Shown piece after piece: positions 38,961 to 48,002 of a stretch of 64,000 nucleotides of DNA. Both the position numbers and the translations under genes were made by a program. The notes under the pieces were generated by a model. That model had not been told where the DNA came from. It saw only the letters and a list, made by a program, of their open reading frames with translations, and did not search any database. The DNA is from Mycobacterium deserti (GTDB lineage Bacteria; Actinomycetota; Actinomycetes; Mycobacteriales; Mycobacteriaceae), in contig NZ_JAODWD010000003.1 in assembly GCF_025345615.1 (NCBI RefSeq), forward strand, positions 186,001-250,000, read 5' to 3'. The stretch's first letter is position 1. Every line of letters starts with the position of its first letter.

Positions 38961-40595
38961 ATGTCGGTTCGACGGCTCGATGCCTCGGCGTTGCGGGACT
39001 GGTCGCACGCCGCCGTCGGCGACCTCATCACCCACACCGACGAGATCAACCGGCTCAACGTCTTCCCCGTCGCCGACGCCGATACGGGCACGAACATGCT
39101 GTTTACGATGCGTTCGGCGTGGGCGCAGGCCGATCAGCACGCGGGCGCCGACAACGTCGTCACGGTCACCGCCGCGCTGGCCCGCGGTGCGCTGCACGGC
39201 GCGCGCGGCAACTCCGGGGTGATCCTGTCGCAGATTTTGCGCGGGTTCGCCGACGTCACCGCCGCCGCGGCCGAGGACCGGCGTGCCGAGGTGGCCGACA
39301 TCGATGGCGGGCTGTTCGGCGCAGCGCTTCGCCATGCGGTCAGCCTGGTCGTCATCTCGATGGGCCGGCCGGTGCCCGGCACCATCGTCTCCGTGCTGCA
39401 GGAGGCCGCCGGAGCGGCCGAACACGCTGCGGATTCGGGCGCCGAGCTCGCCGGGGTGGTGGCCGCGGCCGCCGACGCCGCGGCGGTGGCACTCGACAAG
39501 ACCACCGGTCAGCTCGACGTGCTGGCCGAGGCCGGCGTGGTGGACGCGGGCGGGCGGGGCCTGCTGGTACTGCTGGACGCGATGAGCACCACGTTGACGG
39601 GCCACGCGCCGCGCAGGCAGGAGTACGTGCCGTCGCCGCCCGCCCAGCTCGTCGCGCCCACCGCTTCGAGCGCCCCCCAGTTCGAGGTGATGTACCTGCT
39701 GAGCGAATGCGACTCCGCCGGCGTCGAGCAGCTGCGCCGCAGCCTGGACCGGCTGGGCGAGTCGGTGGCCATCGCCGCGTCCGCAGAAGGCGCCGGGCAC
39801 TACTCGGTACACGTCCACGCCGACGACGCAGGAGCTGCGGTCGAGGCGGCGCTCGCGGTCGGCACTCCCAGCCGGATACAGATCACCTCCCTTACCGGCG
39901 CCACCGGTGCGCGGCCGGCGGGCGGGTGGGCCACGGAACGGGCGGTGCTCGCGATCGTGGACGGCCTCGGCGCCGAGCAGTTGTTCGCCGGGGAAGGCGC
40001 CCACGTACTGCGCCCGGAAGCCGACGAGCCGGTCAGCGCCAAGCAGTTGCTGCACGCCCTGGTCAACACCGGCTCGGCGCAGGTCATGGTGTTGCCCAAT
40101 GGCTACGTCGCCGCCGAGGAGCTGGTCGCCGGCTGCACCGCGGCCATCGGCTGGGGCATCGACGTGGTGCCGGTGCCCGCGGCTTCGATGGTGCAGGGCC
40201 TGGCGGCGCTGGCCGTGCATGACGCCGAACGGCAGGCGGTCGACGACGGTTACACCATGGCGCGCGCGGCCGCCGCGGCCCGACACGGATCGGTACGGGT
40301 CGCCACCGAGGAGGCCCTGACGTGGGCGGGGATGTGCAAACCCGGCGACGGGTTGGGCATCGCCGGGGACGAGGTCCTCATCGTGGGCGACGACGTCGCC
40401 GCGGCAGGCGCAGGCCTGATCGACCTGCTCCTGGTCGCGGGTGGGGAACTGATCACCGTGCTCACCGGCGTCGGCGTCGACCCCGGGGTGAGCGCCGCGT
40501 TGCAGGAGCATGTGCACCGCGAGCACCTCGGCACCGAGTTGGTGACGTATCACACCGACCACAGCGGCGACGTCCTGCTGATCGGGGTCGAGTAG
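38961..40595 (+). CDS. DhaL-domain protein, FakA-like
   Basis: A 544-residue protein. The N-terminal 200 residues form a DhaL/DAK2 domain (LNVFPVADADTGTNMLFTMRSAW, GARGNSGVILSQILRG, VVDAGGRGLLVLLDA). The central and C-terminal parts match the DAK-phosphatase/FakA region. Firmicute FakA is a fatty-acid kinase working with a DegV-type FakB; FakB is not seen here. ATG at 38961 is chosen because GGAGG lies 5 bases before it. It precedes recG by two bases, an order conserved in Gram-positives. Confidence 0.88.
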   Translation: MSVRRLDASALRDWSHAAVGDLITHTDEINRLNVFPVADADTGTNMLFTMRSAWAQADQHAGADNVVTVTAALARGALHGARGNSGVILSQILRGFADVTAAAAEDRRAEVADIDGGLFGAALRHAVSLVVISMGRPVPGTIVSVLQEAAGAAEHAADSGAELAGVVAAAADAAAVALDKTTGQLDVLAEAGVVDAGGRGLLVLLDAMSTTLTGHAPRRQEYVPSPPAQLVAPTASSAPQFEVMYLLSECDSAGVEQLRRSLDRLGESVAIAASAEGAGHYSVHVHADDAGAAVEAALAVGTPSRIQITSLTGATGARPAGGWATERAVLAIVDGLGAEQLFAGEGAHVLRPEADEPVSAKQLLHALVNTGSAQVMVLPNGYVAAEELVAGCTAAIGWGIDVVPVPAASMVQGLAALAVHDAERQAVDDGYTMARAAAAARHGSVRVATEEALTWAGMCKPGDGLGIAGDEVLIVGDDVAAAGAGLIDLLLVAGGELITVLTGVGVDPGVSAALQEHVHREHLGTELVTYHTDHSGDVLLIGVE

Positions 40596-40597
40596 CC

Positions 40598-42811
40598 GTG
40601 GCCGTGCTCTCCGACCGACTCGACTACATCCTCGGGAAAAAGGCCGCGGGTCCGCTCGAGGAATTCTTCGGCATGCGTACCGTCAACGATCTGCTGCGCC
40701 ACTACCCGCGCAAATACAACGACGAGATGACGGTCGTCGGCGAGGGCGAAAGCCTGGAGGAGGGCGAACACGTCACCTTCGTCGACGTCATCACCAAAGT
40801 CGATCTGCGGTGGACCAACCGCACTCCCAAGCGCGAGTACATGGTCGTCACACTCGGGAACCGCAAGCCGAAGGTCACCGCGACGTTCTTCAACGTGAAG
40901 TACCTGAAGAAGTCGTTGACCGAAGGCGTTCGGGTGATGCTGTCCGGTGAGGTCGGATACTTCAAAGGCACATTGCAGCTGACTCACCCCGGTTACCTCG
41001 TTCTGCACGAGGGCGGCAAGGTGAGCGGCAGCAAGTCGCTCAAGACCATCGCGACGGCGTCAGGCGCATCCGGCGACGAGTTGTTGGCGGAGTTCGAGCG
41101 GGAGTTCTTCCCGATCTACCCTGCCAGCAAGAAGGTGCAGAGCTGGGACATCTACGCGTGTGTGCGACAGGTGCTCGCCGTACTGGATCCGGTCGAGGAT
41201 CCGCTCCCGGAATCGTTTCTGCGCGAACACAATCTGATCTCCGAGGACCGTGCGCTGCGGGCCATCCACACCGCAGAGAAGGCCGCCGACCGCGATGCCG
41301 CGATCGCCCGTCTGACCTACGACGAGGCGCTGGGCCTGCAATGGGCTTTGGTGCGAAGGAGATTCAGCGACCGCAGCGAGTCCGGTCCTGTCGCCCTGCC
41401 GAGAGGCGACGGCCTGGTCGCGGCGATGCGTGGGCAGTTGCCGTTCGAGTTGACCGACGGGCAGAAGGACGTCCTGGATGTCTTGACCACCGAGTTGGCT
41501 GCCAGCAGGCCGATGAATCGGATGCTGCAGGGCGAAGTCGGTTCCGGCAAGACCATCGTCTCGGTGATGGCGATGCTGCAAATGGTCGACGCCGGCTATC
41601 AGTGCGCACTGCTGGCGCCCACGGAAGTCCTTGCCGCGCAACATGCCCGATCAGTGCGTGACGTTCTCGGGCCGCTGGCGATGGCGGGCCAGCTCGGAGG
41701 TAGTGACAGCGGCACCAGGATCGCGCTGTTGACCGGATCCATGTCGGCTGCGCAGAAGCGCGCGGTGCGCGAAGAAGTGGCCGGCGGCGAGGCGGGCATC
41801 GTCATCGGCACACATGCGCTGCTGCAGGACGCCGTCGAGTTCCACCGCCTCGGCATGGTCGTCGTCGACGAACAACACCGGTTCGGTGTCGAACAACGAG
41901 ATCGGTTGCGCAGCAAGGCTCCCGACGGCGTGACACCCCATCTGTTGGTGATGACCGCGACGCCGATACCGCGCACCGTGGCGCTCACCCATTACGGGGA
42001 CCTGGAGACCTCGGTACTTCGCGAACTGCCGAGGGGACGGCAGCCCATCGCCACCAACACGATCTTCTTGAACGAGAAACCCGCCTGGCTCGAGCGGGCG
42101 TGGCAGCGCATCACCGAAGAGGTCCGCGACGGCAGGCAGGCCTACGTCGTGGCGTCGCGCATCGACGAGAACGACAAGACCAAGGACGACAAGAACAACG
42201 GCGGTCCGCCGGCGACGACGGTCGTCGAATTGTTCGATCACCTCAGGTCGGGGGTGTTCCCGCGGCTACGGCTCGGCCTCATGCACGGGCGGCTGCCCAG
42301 CGACGAGAAGGACGCGGTGATGGCCGCGTTCCGCGCCGGAGACATCGACGTGCTCGTGTGCACCACGGTGATCGAGGTCGGCGTCGACGTGCCGAACGCG
42401 ACGGTGATGTTTGTGATGGACGCCGACCGGTTCGGTGTCAGCCAGTTACACCAGTTGCGCGGACGCATCGGCCGCGGACAGCACCCCAGCCTGTGTCTGC
42501 TGGCCACGAAACTGCCGGAGAGCTCGAAGGCGGGAGCGCGGCTCAAGGCGGTCGCCTCGACCCTGGACGGCTTCAAGCTCGCCGACCTCGACCTCCTGGA
42601 ACGTCGTGAGGGCGATGTGCTGGGCTACAGCCAGTCCGGCCGGCCGATCACGCTGCGATTCCTGTCGCTGTTCTCCCATCTCGACGTGCTATTGGCCGCA
42701 CGCGAGTTGTGCGAAACGCTCTACGAGTCGGATCCGGCGCGCCCGGGGATGGCGATGCTGGCAGCGCCGTTCACCGACACCGATCGCGTCGACTATTTGG
42801 ACAAGGCATGA
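40598..42811 (+). CDS. recG: ATP-dependent DNA helicase RecG
   Basis: RecG remodels stalled forks and Holliday junctions. The 737-residue protein has an N-terminal wedge/OB domain and a helicase core with Walker A GEVGSGKT, the DEQH box (VVVDEQHRFGVEQR), TATPIPRT, and the C-terminal motif VSQLHQLRGRIGRG. A Lys/Asp-rich insert (NDKTKDDKNNGG) sits in the second helicase domain, longer than in E. coli RecG. GTG at 40598 is two bases after the previous stop. Its stop overlaps the nuclease gene (ATGA). Confidence 0.96.
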   Translation: MAVLSDRLDYILGKKAAGPLEEFFGMRTVNDLLRHYPRKYNDEMTVVGEGESLEEGEHVTFVDVITKVDLRWTNRTPKREYMVVTLGNRKPKVTATFFNVKYLKKSLTEGVRVMLSGEVGYFKGTLQLTHPGYLVLHEGGKVSGSKSLKTIATASGASGDELLAEFEREFFPIYPASKKVQSWDIYACVRQVLAVLDPVEDPLPESFLREHNLISEDRALRAIHTAEKAADRDAAIARLTYDEALGLQWALVRRRFSDRSESGPVALPRGDGLVAAMRGQLPFELTDGQKDVLDVLTTELAASRPMNRMLQGEVGSGKTIVSVMAMLQMVDAGYQCALLAPTEVLAAQHARSVRDVLGPLAMAGQLGGSDSGTRIALLTGSMSAAQKRAVREEVAGGEAGIVIGTHALLQDAVEFHRLGMVVVDEQHRFGVEQRDRLRSKAPDGVTPHLLVMTATPIPRTVALTHYGDLETSVLRELPRGRQPIATNTIFLNEKPAWLERAWQRITEEVRDGRQAYVVASRIDENDKTKDDKNNGGPPATTVVELFDHLRSGVFPRLRLGLMHGRLPSDEKDAVMAAFRAGDIDVLVCTTVIEVGVDVPNATVMFVMDADRFGVSQLHQLRGRIGRGQHPSLCLLATKLPESSKAGARLKAVASTLDGFKLADLDLLERREGDVLGYSQSGRPITLRFLSLFSHLDVLLAARELCETLYESDPARPGMAMLAAPFTDTDRVDYLDKA

Positions 42812-43509
42812 CCCATAAGCGGATCTATTGGCTGGCGGCGTTCGTGGTGCTGGCAGTTCTGGTCGCGGTGCAGGTGGTCACCACCTCCGCCGACCGGTTC
42901 GTTGCCAGTGCCGATATGCCCACCGTCGCACCGGGTGTCGACGTGCTGGCGGGTATCGCCGTGGTGCCGTTGCGCATTCGGGCCTACGACTACCGCAGAG
43001 ATGCGTTCGGGGAATCGTGGACCGACGACAACTCGGCGCCGGGCGGCCGCAACGGCTGTGACACGCGCAACGACATCCTCGACCGCGACCTGGTCGACAA
43101 GACATACGTGTCGATCAAGCGGTGCCCCAGCGCCGTTGCCACCGGAACCCTGTACGACCCGTACACCAACGCCGTCATCCCGTTCACCCGCGGCAACCAG
43201 GTCGGCGCGGCCGTACAGATCGACCACATCGTGCCGTTGGCGCTCGCCTGGGATCTCGGGGCGCGGAACTGGACAGACGAGTTGAGGGTGCGGTTCGCCA
43301 ACGACCCGGCCAACCTGCTGGCCGTCGCCGGTCATGTCAACCAGGACAAAGGTGATGACGAACCGGCGACCTGGTTGCCGCCCAACGCGGCGTTCCACTG
43401 CCAGTACGCCGTGCAGTTCGTCGCGGTGCTGCGCGGGTACGCGTTGCCCGTCGACGCTCCGTCCGCCGATGCGCTGCGTCGTGCCGCCGCGACATGCCCC
43501 GCTGCCTGA
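42808..43509 (+). CDS. Exported or membrane-anchored HNH endonuclease-like protein (DUF1524)
   Basis: A 233-residue protein with an N-terminal hydrophobic anchor (about residues 7-26), then a domain with the HNH/DUF1524 pattern: D139-H140 in QIDHIVPLALAWDLG, Asn residues in ANDPANLLAV and NQDKGDDEP with Lys181. These fit a metal-dependent nuclease. Cys84, Cys106 and Cys198 could form a disulfide, consistent with location outside the membrane. It is translationally coupled to recG by ATGA, an odd link between a cytosolic helicase and an apparently exported nuclease. Confidence 0.8.
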   Translation: MTHKRIYWLAAFVVLAVLVAVQVVTTSADRFVASADMPTVAPGVDVLAGIAVVPLRIRAYDYRRDAFGESWTDDNSAPGGRNGCDTRNDILDRDLVDKTYVSIKRCPSAVATGTLYDPYTNAVIPFTRGNQVGAAVQIDHIVPLALAWDLGARNWTDELRVRFANDPANLLAVAGHVNQDKGDDEPATWLPPNAAFHCQYAVQFVAVLRGYALPVDAPSADALRRAAATCPAA

Positions 43510-43539
43510 ACCTCGTCGGCGCAACGCGGCACGCGACGC

Positions 43540-44253
43540 TCAAGCGTGGCACTGGCACGACGATCGCCGGTCAGAGTCCGTCTCGGCGTGCGATGCCACA
43601 CGGTCGGCGTGCGGGCTCCATTCGAAGGGGAAGTGCTTACTGGATCCACCCACATGCTCGTGCGACCAATCGAACCCGACCGCGTGGTCGCGCTTGACCA
43701 CACCCCACGTCGCGATCTGCCCCGGACCGACTTCGGCGCCGGGAGCGTTCGTCGTCGTGACGCGCCGGGCCGGATCCGACGTCGGCCCGGTCAGTGCCTC
43801 TACCCGCAGATCGACCTTGCCCGGGATCTCGGCGCGCCAGTACGCGAGGTCATCGGCCGCGTCGAAGGTGATCGGTGCGTACTCGATGCCGCGCAGATCG
43901 TCGATCAGGCTGGCGAACTCGGCCGGCCAGCCGCCCTCCTTCCCGGTGAAGATGCGTTCCAACGCTTGACGTTGGTCGGCATCGGCACCTGCGTCGATGT
44001 AGAACATCAGCTTCATCGTCGCGTTCGGATCGCCGATCCACATGTTGCCGGCGAACTCACCCAGCGCCACGACGGACAGTCCGGTCAGATCGACGTCGCC
44101 GTAGTGTCCTTCGCGCACGTGCCACACCAGCGTGAACAAGCAGTCGCCGTGCGTCGGTTCCTGCGCGAAGCTGCAGGGGCAGGGCAACTTGCAGCTACAC
44201 ACGTCGAACCAGTCGCCGCGCAACTGCCAATCGTTGGCCGTCATGGTGGTCAT
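43540..44253 (-). CDS. DUF1326 family protein, Cys-rich, probably metal responsive
   Basis: A 237-residue DUF1326 protein. Near its start is the cysteine cluster C19-x-C21-x3-C25-x-C27 (in DVCSCKLPCPCSF), and it ends with a second motif CQCH (Cys233, Cys235, His236), so metal binding is likely. The middle contains GNMWIGDPNATMKLMFYIDAG, typical of the family; function is unsettled. AAGGAGG lies 4 bases before the ATG at 44253. The promoter is flanked by two CsoR-like GC palindromes. Confidence 0.85.
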   Translation of the reverse strand: MTTMTANDWQLRGDWFDVCSCKLPCPCSFAQEPTHGDCLFTLVWHVREGHYGDVDLTGLSVVALGEFAGNMWIGDPNATMKLMFYIDAGADADQRQALERIFTGKEGGWPAEFASLIDDLRGIEYAPITFDAADDLAYWRAEIPGKVDLRVEALTGPTSDPARRVTTTNAPGAEVGPGQIATWGVVKRDHAVGFDWSHEHVGGSSKHFPFEWSPHADRVASHAETDSDRRSSCQCHA

Positions 44254-44267
44254 CCGTCCTCCTTCAT

Positions 44268-44284
44268 ATACCCCGGGGGGGTAC
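44268..44284. promoter_or_regulatory. CsoR-family-like operator, proximal copy
   Basis: ATACCCC-GGGGGGGTAC, a G/C-tract palindrome ending in TA steps, lies 15 bases upstream of the DUF1326 ATG and just after the predicted transcription start (about 44289). The form resembles operators of CsoR/CstR-type repressors. Confidence 0.65.
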
Positions 44285-44295
44285 CCGGTAGGGCG

Positions 44296-44324
44296 ACGGT
44301 AGCACCGGCACGGCGATCGATCAA
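44296..44324 (-). promoter_or_regulatory. Predicted DUF1326 promoter between the two palindromes
   Basis: On the minus strand TTGATC (44324-44319) and TACCGT (44301-44296) are 17 bases apart. This puts the -35 right beside the distal palindrome and the start site beside the proximal one. A repressor on both sites would enclose the promoter. Confidence 0.45.
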
Positions 44325-44325
44325 G

Positions 44326-44341
44326 TACCCCCGGGGGGTAT
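44326..44341. promoter_or_regulatory. CsoR-family-like operator, distal copy
   Basis: TACCCCCGGGGGGTAT, a second near-perfect G/C-tract palindrome, lies one base upstream of the predicted -35. Its centre is about 58 bases from the first copy. Confidence 0.65.
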
Positions 44342-44413
44342 AAATTCTGGTGCGGCTTCAATCGCCGCCGTCGAAGGCGCGCGGGGGCGACACCACTGGC
44401 GCGGTGCCGACTC

Positions 44414-45253
44414 CTAGGTGCCGGTGTAGGTTTCCGGGTCCGGACGGAACCGTTTGTCCTCGTCGAGTCCGTTGAGTGCGGCCATCTCGTCGTCACTGAG
44501 CTCGAAGTCGAACACGTCGAGGTTGGACGTGATCCGCTCAGCGGACTTCGAACGCGGGATCACGACATTGCCCAACTGGATGCTCCACCGGATGAGCACC
44601 TGTGCCGGCGTCTTGTTGTGCGCCTCGGCGATAGGAGTGACGGCGACGTGGTCCAGCAGCCTGCCGACACCGAGCGGGCCGTAAGCCTCGGTGACGATGC
44701 CGTATCCGGCGTTGATCTCGCGCAGCTCGGCCTGGTTCAACAGCGGGTGCAATTCGATCTGGTTGATCGCCGGGGTGAAGAACGACAGGTCGATGATGTT
44801 GGCCAGGTGCTCGGCATGGAAATTGCAGACGCCGATCGACTTCGCTTCGCCGACCTCTTTGACCTTCATCAGGCCGCCCCAGGTGTCGACGTACTTGCCC
44901 TGCTCGCCAGCCGGCCAGTGAATCAGGTAAAGGTCGACGTAATCCAGGCCCAGCCGCTCGAGGCTCTTCTTGCAGGCGTCCTGCGACGACTGGAAGCCCA
45001 GATCCGGAGTGGCCAGTTTCGTGGTGACGAAGATGTCCTCGCGCGGTACGCCGGACGCCTTGACGGCCCGACCGACGGCCTCCTCATTGCCGTATGCAGC
45101 CGCGGTGTCGATCAGGCGGTAGCCGGCGGCCAACGCCGCCGACACCGCCGCCTCGGTCTCGGAATCGGACAGTTCGCCGACGCCGAGGCCGATCACCGGC
45201 ATCGTGTTTCCGTCGTTGAGAGTGACGGTGGGAATCGCTGCCGCGCCGGTCAT
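44414..45253 (-). CDS. Aldo/keto reductase (second of a tandem pair)
   Basis: A 279-residue AKR barrel enzyme with [21 protein letters not shown] near residue 45 (catalytic Asp and Tyr), the [11 protein letters not shown] lysine, YLIHWPAG histidine, and a C-terminal NADPH-binding [10 protein letters not shown]. It reduces carbonyls with NADPH; substrate unknown. ATG at 45253 lies 5 bases after the stop of the upstream AKR gene, so the two form one operon. They share the same motifs but differ clearly, so the duplication is old. M. smegmatis carries a similar pair; M. tuberculosis keeps one, as I recall. Confidence 0.92.
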   Translation of the reverse strand: MTGAAAIPTVTLNDGNTMPVIGLGVGELSDSETEAAVSAALAAGYRLIDTAAAYGNEEAVGRAVKASGVPREDIFVTTKLATPDLGFQSSQDACKKSLERLGLDYVDLYLIHWPAGEQGKYVDTWGGLMKVKEVGEAKSIGVCNFHAEHLANIIDLSFFTPAINQIELHPLLNQAELREINAGYGIVTEAYGPLGVGRLLDHVAVTPIAEAHNKTPAQVLIRWSIQLGNVVIPRSKSAERITSNLDVFDFELSDDEMAALNGLDEDKRFRPDPETYTGT

Positions 45254-45258
45254 TTCAC

Positions 45259-46089
45259 CTACCCTGTGAAGTTGAATGTTCGGGGATCGGGACCCAACCG
45301 CGTGCCGTCGCCGAGTGAGGAAACGGACGCCATGTCCTGCTCGCTCAGCTCGAAATCGAACACGTCGAAGTTGCTCACAATTCGTTCGGGGGTCACCGAC
45401 TTCGGGATGACTATATTGCCGAGCTGGATATGCCACCTAATCAGTACCTGTGCCGGTGTCTTGCCGTGCGCGCTCGCGATCTCGGCCACTGTCGCGTTCT
45501 GCAGCAGCGAGCCCTGCCCGAGCGGGCTCCACGCCTCCGTCGCCACGCCGAGCTGAGCGTGTGCTTCGCGCAATTCCTGCTGCTGCAGCAGCGGATGCAG
45601 CTCGACCTGATTGACGGCGGGAACGATCCCCGTGGCGTCGATCAGCGCGCGCAGATGCTCGGGCTCGAAATTACTGACCCCGATGCTGCGGACCCGGCCC
45701 TGGTCGCGAAGCTCTACGAAGGCTTTGAACGTGTCGACGAAGGTGTTCTTCTCGGGCATCGGCCAGTGGATGAGATACAGGTCGACGTAGTCCACGCCCA
45801 GGCGCTCGACGCTGGCATCGAACGCGGCGAGCGTGCTGTCATAGCCCTGGTCGGCGTTCCACAGCTTGGTCACCAGGTAGACGTCCTCGCGCGCAACAGA
45901 CGAGTTGGCGATGGCGCGACCCACTTCGGTCTCGTTGCCGTACGCTGCCGCGGTGTCGATGTGTCGGTAGCCGGCGTCCAGCGCCGTGGCCACCGCGCGT
46001 TCGGTGTCCTCCGGAGGGGTCTGCCAGACACCGAGTCCGACCTGGGGTACCGAGTTGCCGTCGTTGAGCGTGATCGAGGGAGTCGCCAT
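45259..46089 (-). CDS. Aldo/keto reductase (first of a tandem pair)
   Basis: A 276-residue AKR with [38 protein letters not shown] (catalytic Asp/Tyr), [12 protein letters not shown] (Lys), [12 protein letters not shown] (His) and the cofactor segment [21 protein letters not shown]. It is the closer of the two to the common mycobacterial AKR family with wide carbonyl substrate range. Its ATG (46089) overlaps the divergent lipN ATG (46088) within the palindrome CCATGG, so the genes have no 5' gap at all and their promoters must lie inside each other's coding region, or a start is misplaced. Confidence 0.92.
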   Translation of the reverse strand: MATPSITLNDGNSVPQVGLGVWQTPPEDTERAVATALDAGYRHIDTAAAYGNETEVGRAIANSSVAREDVYLVTKLWNADQGYDSTLAAFDASVERLGVDYVDLYLIHWPMPEKNTFVDTFKAFVELRDQGRVRSIGVSNFEPEHLRALIDATGIVPAVNQVELHPLLQQQELREAHAQLGVATEAWSPLGQGSLLQNATVAEIASAHGKTPAQVLIRWHIQLGNIVIPKSVTPERIVSNFDVFDFELSEQDMASVSSLGDGTRLGPDPRTFNFTG

Positions 46090-47206
46090 GGCGTCGAGTC
46101 TGCCAAAAGAGCCGGCGAAGGCTCCTGCCCGCAGGGAGGCGATGGTCAACGCCGCCGCGGGCATGTCGCTGCGTGCGATGCCGCGCATCCCCGACCCGGT
46201 CAAGCGCCTGCTGCTGGGCGGTCGGTCACTCACCATCGACGGAAATACCCTGGACACCACGCTGCATCTGATGCTCACCGCACAGAAGGTCGCCGGGCTC
46301 GACGGCTTGGTGGGTAGCGACGATGTCGGCACTGCGCGGGCGCAACTGGAGGCGCTGTCGGCGGGCTTCAAGCAGAACATCGCGGTCGGCGCGGTGACGA
46401 ATCTCTCCATCCTGGGACCCGCCGGCGACATCCGTGCCCGGCATTACCGGCCGCCGCACGACGCACACCGGGGACGCGAGCGCGGCACGGACCCCCTGCT
46501 GGTGTTCTTCCACGGCGGCGGCCAAGTCATCGGAAGCATCGAAACCCACGACGACTTGTGCAGGCAGATCTGTCGTACAGGCGGCATGCACGTGCTGTCG
46601 GTGGACTACCGGTTGGCGCCCGAGCACAAGGCACCCGCGGGTTCGGCGGACGCCTTCGCCGCGTACCTGTGGGCCCTCGAGAACGCCGCCGCGTTGGGGG
46701 CGGATCCCTCACGGGTCGGCGTGGGCGGTGACAGCGCGGGCGCCAACCAGGCGGCACTGGTCGCCCACCGGGCCCGCGACGAAGGCGCGCAACGCCCAGC
46801 GCTGCAACTGCTCCTCTATCCGGTCACCAATTACCGCGACGAGACGCGCTCGCAGACGCTGTTCGCCGAGGGCTTCTTCCTCACCAAGCGCGATCTGAAC
46901 TGGTTCCGTGACCACTATCTCGGCGGCGCCGAGGTGGACGCGTCCGACCCGGCGGTCTCGCCGCTGCTGGCAGACGACCTGTCCGGGTTGGCTCCGGCGA
47001 TGGTGGTCACGGCCGGGTTCGACCCACTGCGCGACGAGGGCGAGCAGTACGCCAGGGCCATGCGGTCGGCAGGGGTGACCGTCGACTACCGGGAGTTCGG
47101 GTCGTTGGTCCATGGATTCGCCAATTTCTTTCCGCTCGGCGGTGGCAGCGCCACGGCGATGGCTCAGGTGATCTCTGCGCTGCGTGCCCATCTGTGCCGC
47201 GGCTAG
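46088..47206 (+). CDS. lipN: LipN-like esterase of the hormone-sensitive lipase family
   Basis: A 372-residue alpha/beta hydrolase: oxyanion motif HGGGQVIGS, YRLAPEHKAPAG, nucleophile in GDSAG, FDPLRDEG (acid) and HGFANFF (His). This is the HSL family that hydrolyses short acyl esters; mycobacterial LipN is an example. The N-terminal 50 residues resemble the LipN lead-in, supporting an early start, but ATG codons 18 and 25 codons later remain possible. It is divergent from the AKR pair with overlapping start codons. Confidence 0.88.
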   Translation: MASSLPKEPAKAPARREAMVNAAAGMSLRAMPRIPDPVKRLLLGGRSLTIDGNTLDTTLHLMLTAQKVAGLDGLVGSDDVGTARAQLEALSAGFKQNIAVGAVTNLSILGPAGDIRARHYRPPHDAHRGRERGTDPLLVFFHGGGQVIGSIETHDDLCRQICRTGGMHVLSVDYRLAPEHKAPAGSADAFAAYLWALENAAALGADPSRVGVGGDSAGANQAALVAHRARDEGAQRPALQLLLYPVTNYRDETRSQTLFAEGFFLTKRDLNWFRDHYLGGAEVDASDPAVSPLLADDLSGLAPAMVVTAGFDPLRDEGEQYARAMRSAGVTVDYREFGSLVHGFANFFPLGGGSATAMAQVISALRAHLCRG

Positions 47207-47252
47207 CAATGCGACCCCGATGACCGGGCGGGCCGCCGGTACCCTGTATGCC

Positions 47253-48002
47253 GTGGCCACCAAACCGAAGAAGCAGGCGAAGTACGACCTGAGGGCAGCT
47301 GACCGCAAGCGCAATCTGGCGATCCAGATCGGACTGACCGCGGTCGTCGTGGTGTTCGCCGCCGCTCTGGTTCTCTACATCGTGATGTCGGCGGAAGACC
47401 CGGTCGGTGAGGGCGAGGCGAGAGCCATTCGGGTGACGTCGAACTCGCTGATCACCCAGGAGGGCAACACCGAGCCCAAGGCGGTGCTGTCGCTCTACGA
47501 GGACTTCCTGTGCCCCGCGTGCGGCAACTTCGAGAAGCAGTTCGGGCCGACGATCAACAAGCTGATCGACAGCGGCGCGGTGGCCGCCGACTACTACATG
47601 GTCGCCATCCTGGACCGCCAGGGCGACGGCTACTCGTCGCGGTCGTCGAACGCGGCGTACTGCGTGGCTGATGAGAACAAGGACGCGTTCCGTCGCTTCC
47701 ACGCCGCGCTCTACGCCCAGCAGCCTGAAGAGGGCGTAGGCCCGTTCCCGGACAACAAGCGACTGATCGAGGTGGCGCGGCTGGCCGGCGTCACCGGGGG
47801 CGTGCCCGAGTGCATCAACAGCGGCAAGTACGAGGAGATGGCCAAGGGGATGGCCGCCGCCGCGGAGGTGAACTCCACACCGACCATTCGCATCAACGGC
47901 GAGGACTACACGCCCTCGACACCGGACGCGCTGATCACCAAGGTCGAAGAGATCGTCGGTAACGTGCCCGCCCTCGACGCAGGGGCGCCTGCACCGTCAT
48001 GA
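47253..48002 (+). CDS. DsbA-like thiol oxidoreductase, membrane-anchored
   Basis: A 249-residue protein with a basic N-terminus, one transmembrane helix (about 22-46) and an extracytoplasmic thioredoxin-fold domain whose active site is CPAC (Cys87-Cys90). It also has the cis-Pro motif STPTIRING. It should introduce disulfides into exported proteins. GTG at 47253 fits the TACCCT 7 bases before it; a longer frame exists upstream. Its stop overlaps the VKOR start (ATGA), giving a donor/recycler pair as in M. tuberculosis. Confidence 0.9.
   Translation: MATKPKKQAKYDLRAADRKRNLAIQIGLTAVVVVFAAALVLYIVMSAEDPVGEGEARAIRVTSNSLITQEGNTEPKAVLSLYEDFLCPACGNFEKQFGPTINKLIDSGAVAADYYMVAILDRQGDGYSSRSSNAAYCVADENKDAFRRFHAALYAQQPEEGVGPFPDNKRLIEVARLAGVTGGVPECINSGKYEEMAKGMAAAAEVNSTPTIRINGEDYTPSTPDALITKVEEIVGNVPALDAGAPAPS

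Noticed and set aside
43255..44496. N-terminal extension of the DUF1326 protein beyond 44253
   Set aside because: The extension runs through both palindromic operators and the predicted promoter, while a strong AAGGAGG site marks the ATG at 44253.
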